This document shows, piece by piece, positions 28,795-41,055 of a stretch of 64,000 nt of DNA. The notes below the pieces were generated by a model. That model was given only the letters and a program-made list of their open reading frames with translations. It had not been told where the DNA came from and did not search any database. A program made the position numbers and the translations under genes. Source of the stretch: Pseudomonas chlororaphis subsp. aurantiaca. Lineage in GTDB: Bacteria > Pseudomonadota > Gammaproteobacteria > Pseudomonadales > Pseudomonadaceae. Numbering within the stretch: position 1 is the first letter of the stretch; every line of letters begins with the position of its first letter. The stretch covers positions 1,116,001-1,180,000 of the forward strand of contig NZ_CP059162.1 of the NCBI RefSeq assembly GCF_013466605.1. Reading direction: 5' to 3'.

Positions 28795-29574
28795 TTATTC
28801 CGGTGCGTGATCGCGCAGGAAAACCAGATTGTCGGGTTTCGATTGTTCGGCGCTGTAGCGGTAACCCTGGACATCGAACTGCTTGAGTGCCGCCGGGTCG
28901 TTGATGCGTTCTTCTATGACGAAGCGGCTCATCATGCCCCGGGCTTTCTTGGCGTAGAAGCTGATGATCTTGTACTGGCCGTTCTTCAGGTCCTTGAACT
29001 CGGTATTGATGATCCGGGCGTTCAGGGCCGTTCGCTTGACCGCCGAGAAGTATTCATTGGAGGCCAGGTTGAGCAGCAGGTCGTCGCCCTGTTCGGCCAG
29101 GGCCTCATTGAGCCATTCGCTGATGCGCGTGCCCCAGAAGGCGTACAGGTCCTTGCCGCGGGCGTTGGCCAGCTTGGTGCCCATTTCCAGACGATAAGGC
29201 TGCATCAGGTCCAGCGGGCGCAGTAGGCCGTACAGGCCGGAGAGCATGCGCAGATGCTGCTGGGCGTAGTCGAAATCGGCGTCGCCCAGGGTTTCGGCGT
29301 TCAGGCCGGTGTACACGTCGCCTTTGAACGCCAGCAGCGCCTGCTTGGCATTGGCCGGGGTGAAGGCCGGGGTCCAGCTGCCGAAACGCGCGGCGTTGAG
29401 GCCGCCGATCTTGTCGGAGACGTGCATCAGTTCGCTGATTTGCGCCGGGCTCAGTTCGCGCAACTGCAGGATCAGTTCCTGGGAGTGATCGAGGTACTGC
29501 GGCAGGGTGAAGCGTTGAGTGACGGGCGGGGTCTCGAAATCGAGGGTCTTGGCGGGTGAAATCACCATCAGCAT
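28795..29574 (-). CDS. yaaA: YaaA, peroxide-stress protein (UPF0246)
   Basis: A 259-residue member of the YaaA/UPF0246 family, which lowers free iron and limits Fenton damage during peroxide stress in E. coli. It begins [17 protein letters not shown] and shows the family motifs [22 protein letters not shown] and FYAKKARG. Length is as expected. Start ATG 29574 has GGAGA 7 bases upstream. Confidence 0.93.
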   Translation of the reverse strand: MLMVISPAKTLDFETPPVTQRFTLPQYLDHSQELILQLRELSPAQISELMHVSDKIGGLNAARFGSWTPAFTPANAKQALLAFKGDVYTGLNAETLGDADFDYAQQHLRMLSGLYGLLRPLDLMQPYRLEMGTKLANARGKDLYAFWGTRISEWLNEALAEQGDDLLLNLASNEYFSAVKRTALNARIINTEFKDLKNGQYKIISFYAKKARGMMSRFVIEERINDPAALKQFDVQGYRYSAEQSKPDNLVFLRDHAPE

Positions 29575-29792
29575 GAAGTCGTCTCCTGTAAGCGTCGGGG
29601 GATTCTAGGGGCTTGGGCGGTTTGACTCCACCTATGAAGGCAATAGGGCACGCCGCCGGTCTGCTGATTGCCGGCTGTATAGAGGTGAGAGCCTGCTCTC
29701 TATAAAGGGAAGCGGGAGCGGCTTGCTGGCAATAGGGCCGGGACGCCGCATCGGCTATAGTGCCGCGCGGGTTTTGTTATGGAGACATCCCT

Positions 29793-30917
29793 TTGCGCAG
29801 CGCGTTTTTTCTTTCGATCTGGCTGTTGAGCTTCGGCGCCCTGGCGGCCCCGAGCGAGGTGGCGACCCTGGATCGCAGCACCTGGCCGGAACAGCTCAGC
29901 AGCCCGACCCTGTTCGACGTGGCGTCGCGGGCGGAGATCCTTACCTTTGCCCGCGCCCTGCTGGTCAGCGAGGCCTGGGATGAAGCCTCGCTGAAGCAGC
30001 GCCTGGGCCTGCGGATCATCAACATGGCGTCGATCGATGCCGTCCGCCAGCGGCTCTGGCAGCAATTGCTGGCCAACTACAACTTCGCCCAGCAGAGCTG
30101 CGACCAGGACGCCTCCTTCTGTTTCCTGGTGGAAGACATGGACACCCTGCGCGAGCAGGCCGGCAAGTTCCAGTTGGGCGATGACTCTTATTACGCTCGC
30201 TGGGCCGAGCCGAGCCGGGCCTTCCATGAACAGTACCTGGACGAATTGCTGCGCAAGGCCGCGCTGTTTCCCCAGACCGCCAGCGAAATAGAGCGGTTTG
30301 GCGACTACGAGCGCAACGGCGACGAACTCAATGACCGGCTGTTTTTGCTGACTTTCGACAGCGCCGCCAATCTCGCCCCGGACAACACCCCCTGGCTGAC
30401 CGAATACCTGCGCAAGTCGAACATGAACGGCACCTTCTTCGTGCTCGGCAGCGAGGTGCAGAGCCGCCTGGAGCAGCGTTCGGTGGCCAACCTGCAGGCT
30501 CTGTATTCGCAGCAGTGCGTGGGTGTCCAGGGCTGGGAGTATCGCTCCCACAGCCATTGGCAGGACTGGCAGGATTCGATCGAGCGCAGCGTCGAACTGG
30601 CCAAGGGCAAGCTGCCGGAAAACTACGTGCCGCTGTTCCGCCCGCCCTACGGCCAGCGCCGGGCCGACGCGCGGGCCTTCTTTAGTGCCCAGGGTTTGCA
30701 GGTGGCGTTGTGGGACATCGATCCGCAGGACGGCGCCGGCAAGCTCAAGGGCGAGCAGAGCGGCCAGCGGGTGTTGACCCTGATGCTGTTGTGGCGGCAC
30801 GGGGTGATCAACTTCAACGCCCGGCAGGACGCGGTGAAGACGGCGTTGCCCTGGTTGCTGACGCAGACGGCGCAGAGCGGAATCGGTTGGGAGGATTGTC
30901 AGGACGCGTTTCGCTAG
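29793..30917 (+). CDS. exported polysaccharide-deacetylase-like protein with altered motifs
   Basis: NodB/CE4-like fold, 374 residues. TTG 29793 was chosen because GGAGA lies 7 bases upstream and a signal peptide (to GALAA, about residue 19) follows. An N-terminal domain of about 165 residues precedes the CE4-like part. Motif 1 reads TFDSA instead of TFDD, motif 2 reads HSHWQ without the usual second metal His, and motif 3 FRPPYG is intact. Metal binding may therefore be changed or lost. The substrate is unknown. Confidence 0.8.
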   Translation: MRSAFFLSIWLLSFGALAAPSEVATLDRSTWPEQLSSPTLFDVASRAEILTFARALLVSEAWDEASLKQRLGLRIINMASIDAVRQRLWQQLLANYNFAQQSCDQDASFCFLVEDMDTLREQAGKFQLGDDSYYARWAEPSRAFHEQYLDELLRKAALFPQTASEIERFGDYERNGDELNDRLFLLTFDSAANLAPDNTPWLTEYLRKSNMNGTFFVLGSEVQSRLEQRSVANLQALYSQQCVGVQGWEYRSHSHWQDWQDSIERSVELAKGKLPENYVPLFRPPYGQRRADARAFFSAQGLQVALWDIDPQDGAGKLKGEQSGQRVLTLMLLWRHGVINFNARQDAVKTALPWLLTQTAQSGIGWEDCQDAFR

Positions 30918-31265
30918 AAACGACGAAAGGTCCGTATTTGCGGGGTAAAGGGAGAAGGTTGCCGATTTTGGCGAGGATTTCGATACAAGCGGACTTCCGA
31001 CTTTAGCGGTGCTTGGGCAGCGCGCCAAGGGCTATTCGTCACTCTGCAAAATAAACTTAAAAAAAGCGTCAAAGTGCTTTTTCCTGTCACAGGTTTTGGA
31101 GTATTACGAAGTCAGACCGCCGAAACCTGCAACACAGGTGGCGTCTCCCAAGACTCCTTTTGTGTGCACTTCACTCGAACCCCTGCGGGTGAATTCGACG
31201 GTCGATTCGAGGCGCAGCACCGCCATGGTATTGCGTCGACTGGCCCCCACATAAGGTGACCGAGT
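30918..31265 (+). other. leader/promoter region of the PhoH gene
   Basis: About 350 bases without a gene. The first half holds an AT-rich stretch around 31040-31080 suited to a promoter. The second half is GC-rich with small inverted repeats, ACCTG-CAACA-CAGGT, ACCC-CTGC-GGGT (31179-31190) and CTCGAA/TTCGAG (31174-31179 with 31206-31211). These could fold as an mRNA leader. No known RNA family was recognised. Confidence 0.35.
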
Positions 31266-32660
31266 ATGGATGACCACGGACGTAGCCCTTCCTCCAACCA
31301 GCCAATCCTTTATGTACTCGATACCAATGTATTGATTCACGATCCAAACGCCCTGCTGAACTTCGAAGAACACCATGTGGCGATCCCGATGATCGTCCTG
31401 GAGGAACTCGACAAGCTCAAGAGCGGCCATCACAGCGTTGCAGCGGAATGCCGCCAGGCCATTCGCCTGATCGACAAGACCCTGGGTGAGGCTTCGCCGG
31501 AAGATGTCGAGCTGGGTGTGCCTATTCAGCGTGGCAAGAGCGGCCCCAAAGGCCTGCTGTCGATCCTCATGAGCAAACGCTCGGAGCCCAACAGCCTGCT
31601 GCCGGAAAACCTCAACGACAACATCATCATCAACCAGTTGATCGACCTGCACGCGCGCAACAAGGAGCTGCGCGTGGTGCTGGTGACCAAAGACATCAAC
31701 ATGCGTCTCAAGGCGCGCGCCTGCGGGATCGCCGCCGAGGACTACAGCACCGACCAGCTGGTCGACGACGTGGCCTTGCTGCCCAACGGCTTCCACAACA
31801 TGACCGGCTCCTTCTGGGACCGCGTGAGCAAGGTGGAAACCCGCCAGGACCACGGCCGCACCTGGCACCAGGTGCAACTCACCGACAACCTGCCGGCGGT
31901 GCACATCAACGAGTTCATCATCGACGAACAGGGTTTCGTCGGCTGGATCAAGGAGATTCGCGCCGATGTGCTGCTGATCCTCGACCTGCATCAGGAACCC
32001 TTGTTGCACCAGGAAGCCTGGGGCCTGAAACCGCGCGACATCTATCAAGGCCTGGCGCTGTTCGCCCTGCTCGATCCGGATATCCATCTGGTCAACCTGT
32101 CCGGGGCTGCCGGTTCGGGCAAGACCATCCTGGCCCTGGCCGCGGCCATCGAGCAGACCATGGTCAGCAAGCGTTATCGGCGCATCATCGCCACCCGCAG
32201 CGTGCAGGGGCTGGACCAGGAGATCGGCTTCCTGCCGGGCACCGAAGCGGAAAAGATGGAGCCCTGGCTCGGCGCCATCACCGACAACCTCGAAGCCCTG
32301 CACATGGATGACGAAAGCACCCATGGCAGCGTCGACTACATCCTCAGCAAGGTGCCGCTGCAGTTCAAATCCCTCAACTACATCCGTGGCCGCAGCTTCC
32401 AGCAGAGCCTGATCCTGATCGACGAATGCCAGAACCTCACCCCGCACCAGATGAAAACCATCATCACCCGTGCCGGCGCCGGTTCCAAAGTGGTGTGCCT
32501 GGGCAACCTGGCGCAGATCGATACCCCTTACCTGTCCGCGACCAGCTCCGGGCTGACCTACCTGACTGAACGCTTCAAGGACTTCCCCAACGGGGTGCAC
32601 ATCACCCTGCAGGGGGTTCCCCGCTCGATCCTGGCCGAATACGCCGAATCCCATCTGTAA
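31266..32660 (+). CDS. PhoH-family ATPase with N-terminal PIN domain (YlaK type)
   Basis: A 464-residue cytoplasmic protein. The PIN ribonuclease domain comes first (LDTNVLIHDPNALLNF, acidic residues at D19, E47 and later Asp), and the PhoH ATPase domain second, with Walker A GAAGSGKT near 280-287 and Walker B LIDECQN near 385. PIN-PhoH fusions act as RNA-cleaving helicases in actinobacteria; the role in Pseudomonas is not settled. A strong terminator follows. Confidence 0.93.
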   Translation: MDDHGRSPSSNQPILYVLDTNVLIHDPNALLNFEEHHVAIPMIVLEELDKLKSGHHSVAAECRQAIRLIDKTLGEASPEDVELGVPIQRGKSGPKGLLSILMSKRSEPNSLLPENLNDNIIINQLIDLHARNKELRVVLVTKDINMRLKARACGIAAEDYSTDQLVDDVALLPNGFHNMTGSFWDRVSKVETRQDHGRTWHQVQLTDNLPAVHINEFIIDEQGFVGWIKEIRADVLLILDLHQEPLLHQEAWGLKPRDIYQGLALFALLDPDIHLVNLSGAAGSGKTILALAAAIEQTMVSKRYRRIIATRSVQGLDQEIGFLPGTEAEKMEPWLGAITDNLEALHMDDESTHGSVDYILSKVPLQFKSLNYIRGRSFQQSLILIDECQNLTPHQMKTIITRAGAGSKVVCLGNLAQIDTPYLSATSSGLTYLTERFKDFPNGVHITLQGVPRSILAEYAESHL

Positions 32661-32670
32661 CCTTCACCCA

Positions 32671-32700
32671 ACGGGCGGCCGCAAGGCCGCCCGTTTTTTT
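32671..32700 (+). terminator. intrinsic terminator after the PhoH gene
   Basis: Perfect 10-bp stem ACGGGCGGCC/GGCCGCCCGT with a GCAA loop (32681-32684), followed by seven T. Textbook rho-independent terminator, 11 bases past the stop. Confidence 0.95.
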
Positions 32701-32719
32701 GTGCCCGAACCCAACCTGC

Positions 32720-32850
32720 TGTAGCCGCTGCCGCAGGCTGCGATCGGCTGCGCAGCAGACGCAACGGCCCTATAGAGTTTCGTCAGGAAAACCTGTGTGT
32801 ATGGATGGCGGCCGCTACGCGACCGATCGCAGCCTGCGGCAGCGGCCACA
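32720..32850. repeat. REPIN between the PhoH gene and moaC
   Basis: Inverted arms GTAGCCGCTGCCGCAGGCTG and CGCAGCCTGCGGCAGCGG flank a spacer of about 80 bases. The arms are nearly the same as those of the copy inside algE, which makes this the best reference copy for that insertion. Confidence 0.9.
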
Positions 32851-32922
32851 GGGGGCATAATCAGGCGTGCGGAAAATTGACCCTCGGGTTTACAATCGCC
32901 TTTCCTGATCAGGAGTAAGGCT

Positions 32923-33396
32923 GTGCTGACTCATCTCGATTCCCAAGGTCGTGCCAATATGGTCGACGTCACCGACAAAGCCGTGACGTCCCGCGAAGCG
33001 ACGGCCGAAGCCCGGGTGCGCATGCTCCCGCAAACCCTGCAAATGATCGTCAGCGGCGGTCACCCCAAGGGCGATGTGTTCGCCGTGGCGCGCATCGCCG
33101 GCATCCAGGCGGCGAAAAAGACCAGCGATCTGATCCCCCTGTGCCATCCGCTGATGCTCACCAGCGTCAAGGTCGAACTCAGCGCCGAAGGCGAGGACAG
33201 CGTGCGCATCGTTGCCTGCTGCAAGCTGGCCGGGCAGACCGGGGTGGAAATGGAAGCCCTGACCGCCGCCAGTGTCGCCGCCCTGACTATCTACGACATG
33301 TGTAAGGCCGTGGACCGCGGCATGACCATCGAAGGCGTGCGCCTGCTGGAGAAACTGGGTGGCAAGAGCGGCCATTACCTGGCGGGTGAGCAATGA
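32923..33396 (+). CDS. moaC: MoaC, cyclic pyranopterin monophosphate synthase
   Basis: Makes cyclic pyranopterin monophosphate with MoaA in molybdenum-cofactor synthesis. 157 residues. Conserved stretches are [34 protein letters not shown] and the [26 protein letters not shown] region with catalytic Lys and Asp. The start is GTG 32923 with AGGAG 7 bases upstream. The stop overlaps moaD by four bases. Confidence 0.96.
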   Translation: MLTHLDSQGRANMVDVTDKAVTSREATAEARVRMLPQTLQMIVSGGHPKGDVFAVARIAGIQAAKKTSDLIPLCHPLMLTSVKVELSAEGEDSVRIVACCKLAGQTGVEMEALTAASVAALTIYDMCKAVDRGMTIEGVRLLEKLGGKSGHYLAGEQ

Positions 33397-33635
33397 ACCT
33401 GACCGTGAAGTTTTTCGCCCGCTACCGCGAGGCGCTGGGCGTGGATTCGCTGCGGGTCGCCGGCGATTTCGCCACGGTCGACGATGTGCGCGCACTGCTG
33501 GCGCAGCGTGAGGGCGCCGAGGTGCTCAGCGAACAGAACCTGATGTGCGCCCGCAACGAGGACCTCTGCCAGCTCGACGAGCCGGTGAGCGATGGCGACG
33601 AAGTGGCGTTTTTTCCTACCGTGACCGGGGGCTGA
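33393..33635 (+). CDS. moaD: MoaD, molybdopterin synthase sulfur carrier
   Basis: Small ubiquitin-like protein, 80 residues, ending in the required Gly-Gly (FFPTVTGG) that is thiocarboxylated and donates sulfur to MoaE. It overlaps moaC and lies one base from moaE, which implies a coupled moaC-moaD-moaE operon. Confidence 0.95.
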   Translation: MNLTVKFFARYREALGVDSLRVAGDFATVDDVRALLAQREGAEVLSEQNLMCARNEDLCQLDEPVSDGDEVAFFPTVTGG

Positions 33636-33636
33636 C

Positions 33637-34089
33637 ATGGCGATTCGCGTGCAATCGGGCGCCTTCGATCCGGGGGCGGAAGTCAACGCGATGCATGCGG
33701 CGAATGTCGGCGTCGGCGCGGTGGTGAGCTTTGTCGGTTACGTGCGTGATTTCAACGACGGCCTGGATGTGGCGGGGATGTTTCTCGAGCATTACCCGGG
33801 CATGACCGAAAAGGCCCTGGGCAAGATCGCCGCCGAGGCCGAACAGCGCTGGCCGCTGCTCAAGCTGGAAGTGCTGCATCGCATCGGTGCACTGGAGCCG
33901 GGCGAGCCGATCGTCTTCGTCGGCGCCGCCAGCGCCCACCGCCAGGCGGCGTTCGACGCCTGTGCCTTTGTCATGGACTACCTGAAGACCCGCGCGCCGT
34001 TCTGGAAGAAGGAGACCACCGCCGACGGCCCGCGCTGGGTGGAAGGCCGCGACAGCGATCATGCGGCGGCGGATCGCTGGAAAGAGTGA
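33637..34089 (+). CDS. moaE: MoaE, molybdopterin synthase catalytic subunit
   Basis: Large subunit of molybdopterin synthase, 150 residues. Family stretches GAVVSFVGYVRDFN, LEHYPGMTEK and VGAASAHRQAAFDACAFVMDYLK are present, as is the conserved Lys pair in the KTRAPFWKKE active-site segment. It pairs with MoaD encoded just upstream. Confidence 0.96.
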   Translation: MAIRVQSGAFDPGAEVNAMHAANVGVGAVVSFVGYVRDFNDGLDVAGMFLEHYPGMTEKALGKIAAEAEQRWPLLKLEVLHRIGALEPGEPIVFVGAASAHRQAAFDACAFVMDYLKTRAPFWKKETTADGPRWVEGRDSDHAAADRWKE

Positions 34090-34124
34090 CTGCCTGATCC
34101 ATCCGTATTGACCGCAAGTCCGCC

Positions 34125-34198
34125 ATCGCGGGCAGTCGAGCGTCGACCGGCCGCTCCTACGGTCGGCACCGTCTGTAGGAGCGAGGCTTGCCCGCGAC
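34125..34198. repeat. REP pair, GTAGGAGCGAGGCTTGCCCGCGA family
   Basis: Inverted units ATCGCGGGCAGTCGAGCGTC...GCTCCTAC and CTGTAGGAGCGAGGCTTGCC lie downstream of moaE. The same family occurs at 9803, 35202, 37145, 50168, 53502 and 56591. Confidence 0.8.
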
Positions 34199-34295
34199 AG
34201 GGCCCTCGGCTACACCCTCCATTCCCCTGTTTTTTGCCATTTCTGCCCCTCGACCAAAGGCGGCATGAAGCGCGTCCGCTCCGTTGACGAAATAT

Positions 34296-34322
34296 ACGTA
34301 AAAGTCCAGTATGGATTTACAA
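34296..34322. promoter_or_regulatory. putative DauR operator before the binding-protein gene
   Basis: AAAGTCCAGTATGGATTT (34301-34318) contains TCCAGTATGGA, which matches TCCATTATGGA in the palindrome before dauB at 10 of 11 bases. It lies about 90 bases upstream of the start. Control by DauR is inferred. Confidence 0.45.
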
Positions 34323-34398
34323 GTACAAAACAAGGCTTCACCGTTTCACTCCTTTCTTCTGTCTTGCCAAACCAACAACAACCCGCGAGAGAACGAAT

Positions 34399-35175
34399 AT
34401 GAAGAAACTCCCCCTCATCAGTGGCCTGGCCCTTAGCCTGTTGGCGTGCAGCAGCCTGTTCGCCGCCGAGAAAACCCTGCGCATCGGCATCGAGGCGGCT
34501 TATCCGCCGTTCGCTTCGAAAACCGACAAAGGTGAGATCGTCGGTTTCGACTACGACATCGGCAATGCCTTGTGCGCGCAGATGCAGGTCAAGTGTCTAT
34601 GGGTCGAGGGTGAATTCGACGGCCTGATTCCTTCGTTGAAAGTGAAGAAAATCGACATGGCGCTGTCGTCGATGACCATCAACGAAGATCGCAAGAAGTC
34701 GGTCGACTTCACCCACAAGTACTACTTCACTTCCTCGCGGCTGGTGATGAAGGAAGGCGCGATGGTCGATGACCAGTACGCCAGCCTCAAGGGCAAGAAT
34801 GTCGGTGTGCAACGGGCGACCACCACCGACCGCTACGCCACCGAGGTGTTCGAACCCAAGGGCATCAACGTCAAGCGCTACAGCAACAACGAAGAGATCT
34901 ACATGGACCTGGCGGCCGGGCGCCTCGATGCGATTTTCGCTGACACCATTCCGCTGAATGACTTTCTGTCGATGCCGCGAGGCAAGGGCTATGCGTTTGT
35001 CGGGCCGGAGCTGAAGGACCCGAAATACGTGGGTGAGGGCGCGGGGATTGCGGTGCGCAAGGGCAATGCCGAGTTGGTCAGCCAGCTGAATGCCGCCATC
35101 GATGGCATTCGCGCCAGTGGCGAGTATCAGAAGATTTCCGAGAAGTACTTCAAGTCCGATATCTACGGCGACTGA
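34399..35175 (+). CDS. periplasmic amino-acid-binding protein (arginine/lysine type)
   Basis: Substrate-binding protein of the SBP_bac_3 family, 258 residues, with signal peptide to about residue 22 and typical sequence ([42 protein letters not shown]). It resembles ArgT/AotJ proteins for basic amino acids. No transport partners are adjacent. It faces dauR convergently, the same pairing as PA3865 beside dauBAR in PAO1, which points to arginine or lysine. Confidence 0.87.
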   Translation: MKKLPLISGLALSLLACSSLFAAEKTLRIGIEAAYPPFASKTDKGEIVGFDYDIGNALCAQMQVKCLWVEGEFDGLIPSLKVKKIDMALSSMTINEDRKKSVDFTHKYYFTSSRLVMKEGAMVDDQYASLKGKNVGVQRATTTDRYATEVFEPKGINVKRYSNNEEIYMDLAAGRLDAIFADTIPLNDFLSMPRGKGYAFVGPELKDPKYVGEGAGIAVRKGNAELVSQLNAAIDGIRASGEYQKISEKYFKSDIYGD

Positions 35176-35201
35176 TGGCGTGCGGCGTCCGTGAGGACGC
35201 C

Positions 35202-35255
35202 ATCGCGGGCAAGCCTCGCTCCTGGCGTTTTGTAGGTGCGAGGCTTGCCCGCGAT
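35202..35255. repeat. perfect REP inverted pair between convergent genes
   Basis: ATCGCGGGCAAGCCTCGC (35202-35219) and GCGAGGCTTGCCCGCGAT (35238-35255) are perfect 18-base inverted copies. The pair lies between two convergent stops and probably acts as a transcription barrier or mRNA stabiliser. Confidence 0.9.
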
Positions 35256-35271
35256 GCTTTTCAGGGGGCTG

Positions 35272-35898
35272 TCAGCCCTTCAATTCCTTCAGGTGCTTGT
35301 ACACCGTCGCCCGCCCCATGTTCAGCACGTTGGCCACATAGTTGGCGGCGCTTTTGCCCTTGAACGCGCCTTCGGCGTGCAACGCCAGTACCAGTTCGCG
35401 CTTGTGTTCGCGGGTCAGCAGGTTCAGACCCAGCTGCCGTTCGCGCAGCCAGTTGTGCAGGAAAGTGTTGATGCGCTCCTGCCAGTCGTCGCGAAACAGT
35501 GAGTCCGGTTGCGGGATCAGTTTGCTCGGCGAGAGGAACAGGTCCAGCGCCGCCTTGGCATTCTCGAACAGCGAAATATTCAGGTTGATGCACAGCACCG
35601 CCAGCGGCTGGCCGTTGCTGTCGCGCAGCACGCTGCTGAGGCTGCGGATCTTCTGGCCGTCCCAGTTGAGCTTTTCATAGGGGCCGATATTCCGCTCGTT
35701 GCTGTCCTCGCCGAGCATGTCGTCCAGGGCCGCATCGTCGCCCACTTCGCGCTTGGAGATGTTGTTGGCGATGTAGTCGATCTTCTGCGTGCGCAGGTCG
35801 TGGAGCACCACCTCGGCATGGGGGAAGAACAGCGTGGCGATGGCGTCGGCGATCGTCCGGAAGTTGTCCAGGGCAGGGTCCTGCGCGGGTGAGGTCAT
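35272..35898 (-). CDS. dauR: DauR, YheO-type transcriptional regulator of D-arginine catabolism
   Basis: A 208-residue regulator with an N-terminal PAS-like YheO domain (VVLHDLRTQKIDYIANNISKR) and a C-terminal helix-turn-helix (KSAANYVANVLNMGRATVYKHLKEL). In P. aeruginosa DauR represses dauBAR and D-arginine relieves it. ATG 35898 was chosen because GGAGAACC precedes it and the length fits. It is the third gene after dauB and dauA. Confidence 0.9.
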   Translation of the reverse strand: MTSPAQDPALDNFRTIADAIATLFFPHAEVVLHDLRTQKIDYIANNISKREVGDDAALDDMLGEDSNERNIGPYEKLNWDGQKIRSLSSVLRDSNGQPLAVLCINLNISLFENAKAALDLFLSPSKLIPQPDSLFRDDWQERINTFLHNWLRERQLGLNLLTREHKRELVLALHAEGAFKGKSAANYVANVLNMGRATVYKHLKELKG

Positions 35899-35985
35899 GG
35901 GTGGTTCTCCAGGCGGTGTCAACGCCCCGCGAGGCGGGACGCTGCGAGTGTGCCGCAATCGTTGGGGGGCGTCACCTGAACGAGC

Positions 35986-37231
<1,246 letters not shown>

Positions 37232-37238
<7 letters not shown>

Positions 37239-38206
37239 TGTTCCGTCGGTATTGAGTGAGTGCGTTGCAAGCGGTACAGCGCATTGGCCAGGGCAATGTC
37301 TTCCAGGCCCAGGCCGATGGAGCGGAAGAGCACGTGGCGCCCCGGCTCCGGTCGTTGGGCCAGGTCGCTGAGCAGTTCGGGCAGGTCGCCGAGAATCGCG
37401 CCCTTGTCCCAGCCATGCTGTTCGCCGGCGATCAGCATCTCGCCGGCCGAGCCGGGGGTGGTCTGACGATAGTCGCAATACACCTGCAGGTCCTTCAGCG
37501 CGGTGGGCGGCACTTCATGGGCCCGCGGTGCGTTGGTGCTGATGGAGGTGATCAGCGCTGGTTTGTGCAAGGTTCGCGGGTCGATCACCGGGCCGGCGGA
37601 GGAGGTGCAGAGCATGATGACGTCGGCGTCCTGCAAGGCGTCATCGAGCTGGCTGACGATCTGCAGGCGTGGGTCGAGGGCCTTCAGGCGTGCGATGTCC
37701 TCGGCGGATTTTCCGGCCAGGCCAGGGGAGTACAGGCGGATGGATTGCCACTCGCGCAGGGCTTTCACGTAATGCAGGTGCGCCTGGGCCACGGGGCCGC
37801 TGCCGATGATCGCCAGGTGCCGGGCAGCAGCCGGCGCCAGGGCATCGACGGCCACGGCGGTGGTGGCCGCGGTGCGCGCGGTGGTCAGTTCGCCAGCATC
37901 GCAGAGCAGCAGCGGCTGGCCGCTGTCCATGGACATCAGCAGGGTCCAGGCGGTGACCAGCGGGCCTTCGGCGCGAACGATATAGGGCGAGGTCTTGACC
38001 CCGTAGACCCGCTCTTCGGCCAGCACGCCCAGGTAGTTGATGAAGTCCCCGGCGCCCTGGGGAAACTCCACCAGTTGCTGCGCCGGCTGCACCGCAAGCC
38101 CGGCGGCCAGGTCGTGGAACAGCTTGCGCAGGATCTGCGGGACGTCGACCTGCGCCAGCAACTGGCGGGCTTGAGGCTGGGTAATCACGCAAGGCGTGCT
38201 GGACAT
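37232..38206 (-). CDS. dauB: DauB, NAD(P)H-dependent L-arginine dehydrogenase (ornithine cyclodeaminase family)
   Basis: Reductively aminates 2-ketoarginine to L-arginine, completing arginine racemisation with DauA. 324 residues of the ornithine cyclodeaminase/mu-crystallin family, with nucleotide motif IIGSGPVAQAHL and conserved KTSPYIV and STNAPRAHEV segments. ATG 38206 has GGGAG 7 bases upstream. It is the first gene of the dauBAR operon. Confidence 0.9.
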
Positions 38207-38226
38207 GCGGGTGCTCCCAAGAAAAT

Positions 38227-38258
38227 AAACTAATTTGTCCATTATGGACTTTTAGTTT
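38227..38258. promoter_or_regulatory. putative DauR operator before dauB
   Basis: Nested inverted repeat: AAACTAA (38227-38233) with TTAGTTT (38252-38258), enclosing GTCC (38237-38240) and GGAC (38246-38249). It lies 21 bases before the dauB ATG. DauR is known to bind a hairpin-like site before dauB in PAO1. The inner TCCATTATGGA recurs before the gene at 34399. Confidence 0.6.
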
Positions 38259-38278
38259 TTGCGGGCAATATCCAGGCG

Positions 38279-38312
38279 AAAAAAAACGCAGCCTGTGGTC
38301 GGGCTGCGTTTT
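38279..38312. terminator. terminator after rhlB
   Basis: AAAACGCAGCC (38283-38293) pairs with GGCTGCGTTTT (38302-38312), flanked by A-run and T-run, so it can act in both directions. A second small palindrome, AAGGTTCCA-T-TGGAACCTT (38321-38339), lies between it and the rhlB stop. Confidence 0.85.
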
Positions 38313-38345
38313 CCGTTCGGAAGGTTCCATTGGAACCTTTGTCGT

Positions 38346-39836
38346 TCACTCGCGATCAGGCTTCCGGGCGTTCTTGCGCTCCACGGGGCGCAGCAGCTCG
38401 GTCGGCGGCATTTCGCAGCTGATCTTGCGGCCCAGCAGCGCCTCGATCGACGGCAGCTGATAGGAGTCGTCCTCGCCGGCGAAGCTGATGGACACGCCGT
38501 CGGCGCCAGCCCGGCCAGTACGGCCGATACGGTGCACGTAGTCGTCCGGCACTTCCGGCAGGGTGAAGTTGATCACGTGGCTGATGCCGTCGATGTGGAT
38601 GCCGCGACCGGCGACATCGGTGGCCACCAGCACGCGGATCTTGCCTTCGCGGAAGCCTTCCAGGGTCTTGATGCGCTTGTGCTGCGGCACGTCGCCGGAC
38701 AGCTGGGCGGCGTTCACGCCGTCGCGTACCAGGCGTTCTTCGATGCGCCGCACTTCATCCTTGCGGTTGGCGAAGACCATGACCCGTTCCCAGCCGTTGT
38801 CGTTGACCAGGTTGTACAGCAGCTTGTATTTGTCGGCGCCGGCCACCGCGTAGATGTGCTGTTCGACGTTGGCGTTGGCCACGTTCTCGGCTTCGATCTC
38901 GACGATGGCCGGGTCGGTGGTCCACTGCTTGGCCAGGTTCATCACGTCGTCGGTGAAGGTGGCGGAGAACAGCAGGGTCTGGCGTTCGCTTTTCGGCGGG
39001 GTCTGGCGAATGATCTGGCGTACCTGGGGGATGAAGCCCATGTCGAGCATGCGGTCGGCTTCGTCCAGCACCATCACTTCGACCATGTCCAGGTGCACGT
39101 CGCCGCGCTGGTTGAAGTCCAGCAGGCGGCCCGGGGTGGCGACCAGGATGTCGCAATGGCGGGCTTCGAGGTGCTTGAGCTGTTTGTCGAAGTCCATGCC
39201 GCCGACAAAGGTCATCACATTGAGGCCGGTGTATTTGGTCAGGCTGGCCGCATCCTTGGCGATCTGCACCACCAGTTCGCGGGTCGGCGCGATGATCAGC
39301 GCCCGCGGCTCGCCCATGTAGCGCTCTTTCGGCGGTGGGGTCTGCAGCAGCTGGGTGATGATCGAGATCAGGAACGCGGCGGTCTTGCCGGTACCGGTCT
39401 GGGCGCGGCCGATGGCGTCTTTGCCGGCCAGGGTGAAACCCAGTACCTGCGCCTGGATCGGCGTGCAGTAGGGGAAACCCAGGTCGTGGATCGCGTGCAT
39501 CAGTTCCGGCGCGAGTTTGAAGTCGTGGAAGCGGGTCTTGCCTTCCTGTGGTTCGACGACGAAGTCTTCCAGTTTCCAGGTGCTCACCGGTGGTTTCGGT
39601 GCGCGTGGGCGGCGCGGCTGTTCGGCCTTGGGCTTGTCGCCGCGCGGCGCGGTCTGGGCCGTCGGGGCGGCTGCGGTCACCGGCTCTGGCTTGGCCACGG
39701 GGGCAGGCGCGGTCCGTTCCGGCTGATGGCCGTCGGTACGGCTGCTGGGGCTGGAGGAAGATGGGCTGGAGCCTGGCGCGAGCTGCTCAGCCTCGCTTTT
39801 ACCGAAGATTTTCTTGAGTGCTTTGAGCACGGTCAT
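38346..39836 (-). CDS. rhlB: RhlB, DEAD-box ATP-dependent RNA helicase
   Basis: RNA helicase of 496 residues that unwinds structured RNA for RNase E. A low-complexity Ser/Pro/Ala-rich N-terminal tail (about 20-85) precedes the helicase core: AQTGTGKTA (145-153), PTRELV, DEAD (258-261), SAT, and [10 protein letters not shown] in the second domain. Gene order rhlB-dauB-dauA-dauR matches PAO1. Confidence 0.95.
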   Translation of the reverse strand: MTVLKALKKIFGKSEAEQLAPGSSPSSSSPSSRTDGHQPERTAPAPVAKPEPVTAAAPTAQTAPRGDKPKAEQPRRPRAPKPPVSTWKLEDFVVEPQEGKTRFHDFKLAPELMHAIHDLGFPYCTPIQAQVLGFTLAGKDAIGRAQTGTGKTAAFLISIITQLLQTPPPKERYMGEPRALIIAPTRELVVQIAKDAASLTKYTGLNVMTFVGGMDFDKQLKHLEARHCDILVATPGRLLDFNQRGDVHLDMVEVMVLDEADRMLDMGFIPQVRQIIRQTPPKSERQTLLFSATFTDDVMNLAKQWTTDPAIVEIEAENVANANVEQHIYAVAGADKYKLLYNLVNDNGWERVMVFANRKDEVRRIEERLVRDGVNAAQLSGDVPQHKRIKTLEGFREGKIRVLVATDVAGRGIHIDGISHVINFTLPEVPDDYVHRIGRTGRAGADGVSISFAGEDDSYQLPSIEALLGRKISCEMPPTELLRPVERKNARKPDRE

Positions 39837-39931
39837 CTCATCAATTGGTTAAGGAATGTACGCCGGGCAGTGTAATGCAAGAATCGGGCGCGGCGTAGTG
39901 GATTGCTCAACGGGCTACCGAACTTATCGAT

Positions 39932-41055
<1,124 letters not shown>

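Noticed and set aside
32720..32850. Structured non-coding RNA gene
   Set aside because: The fold comes from inverted REP arms shared with other copies; this is a REPIN.
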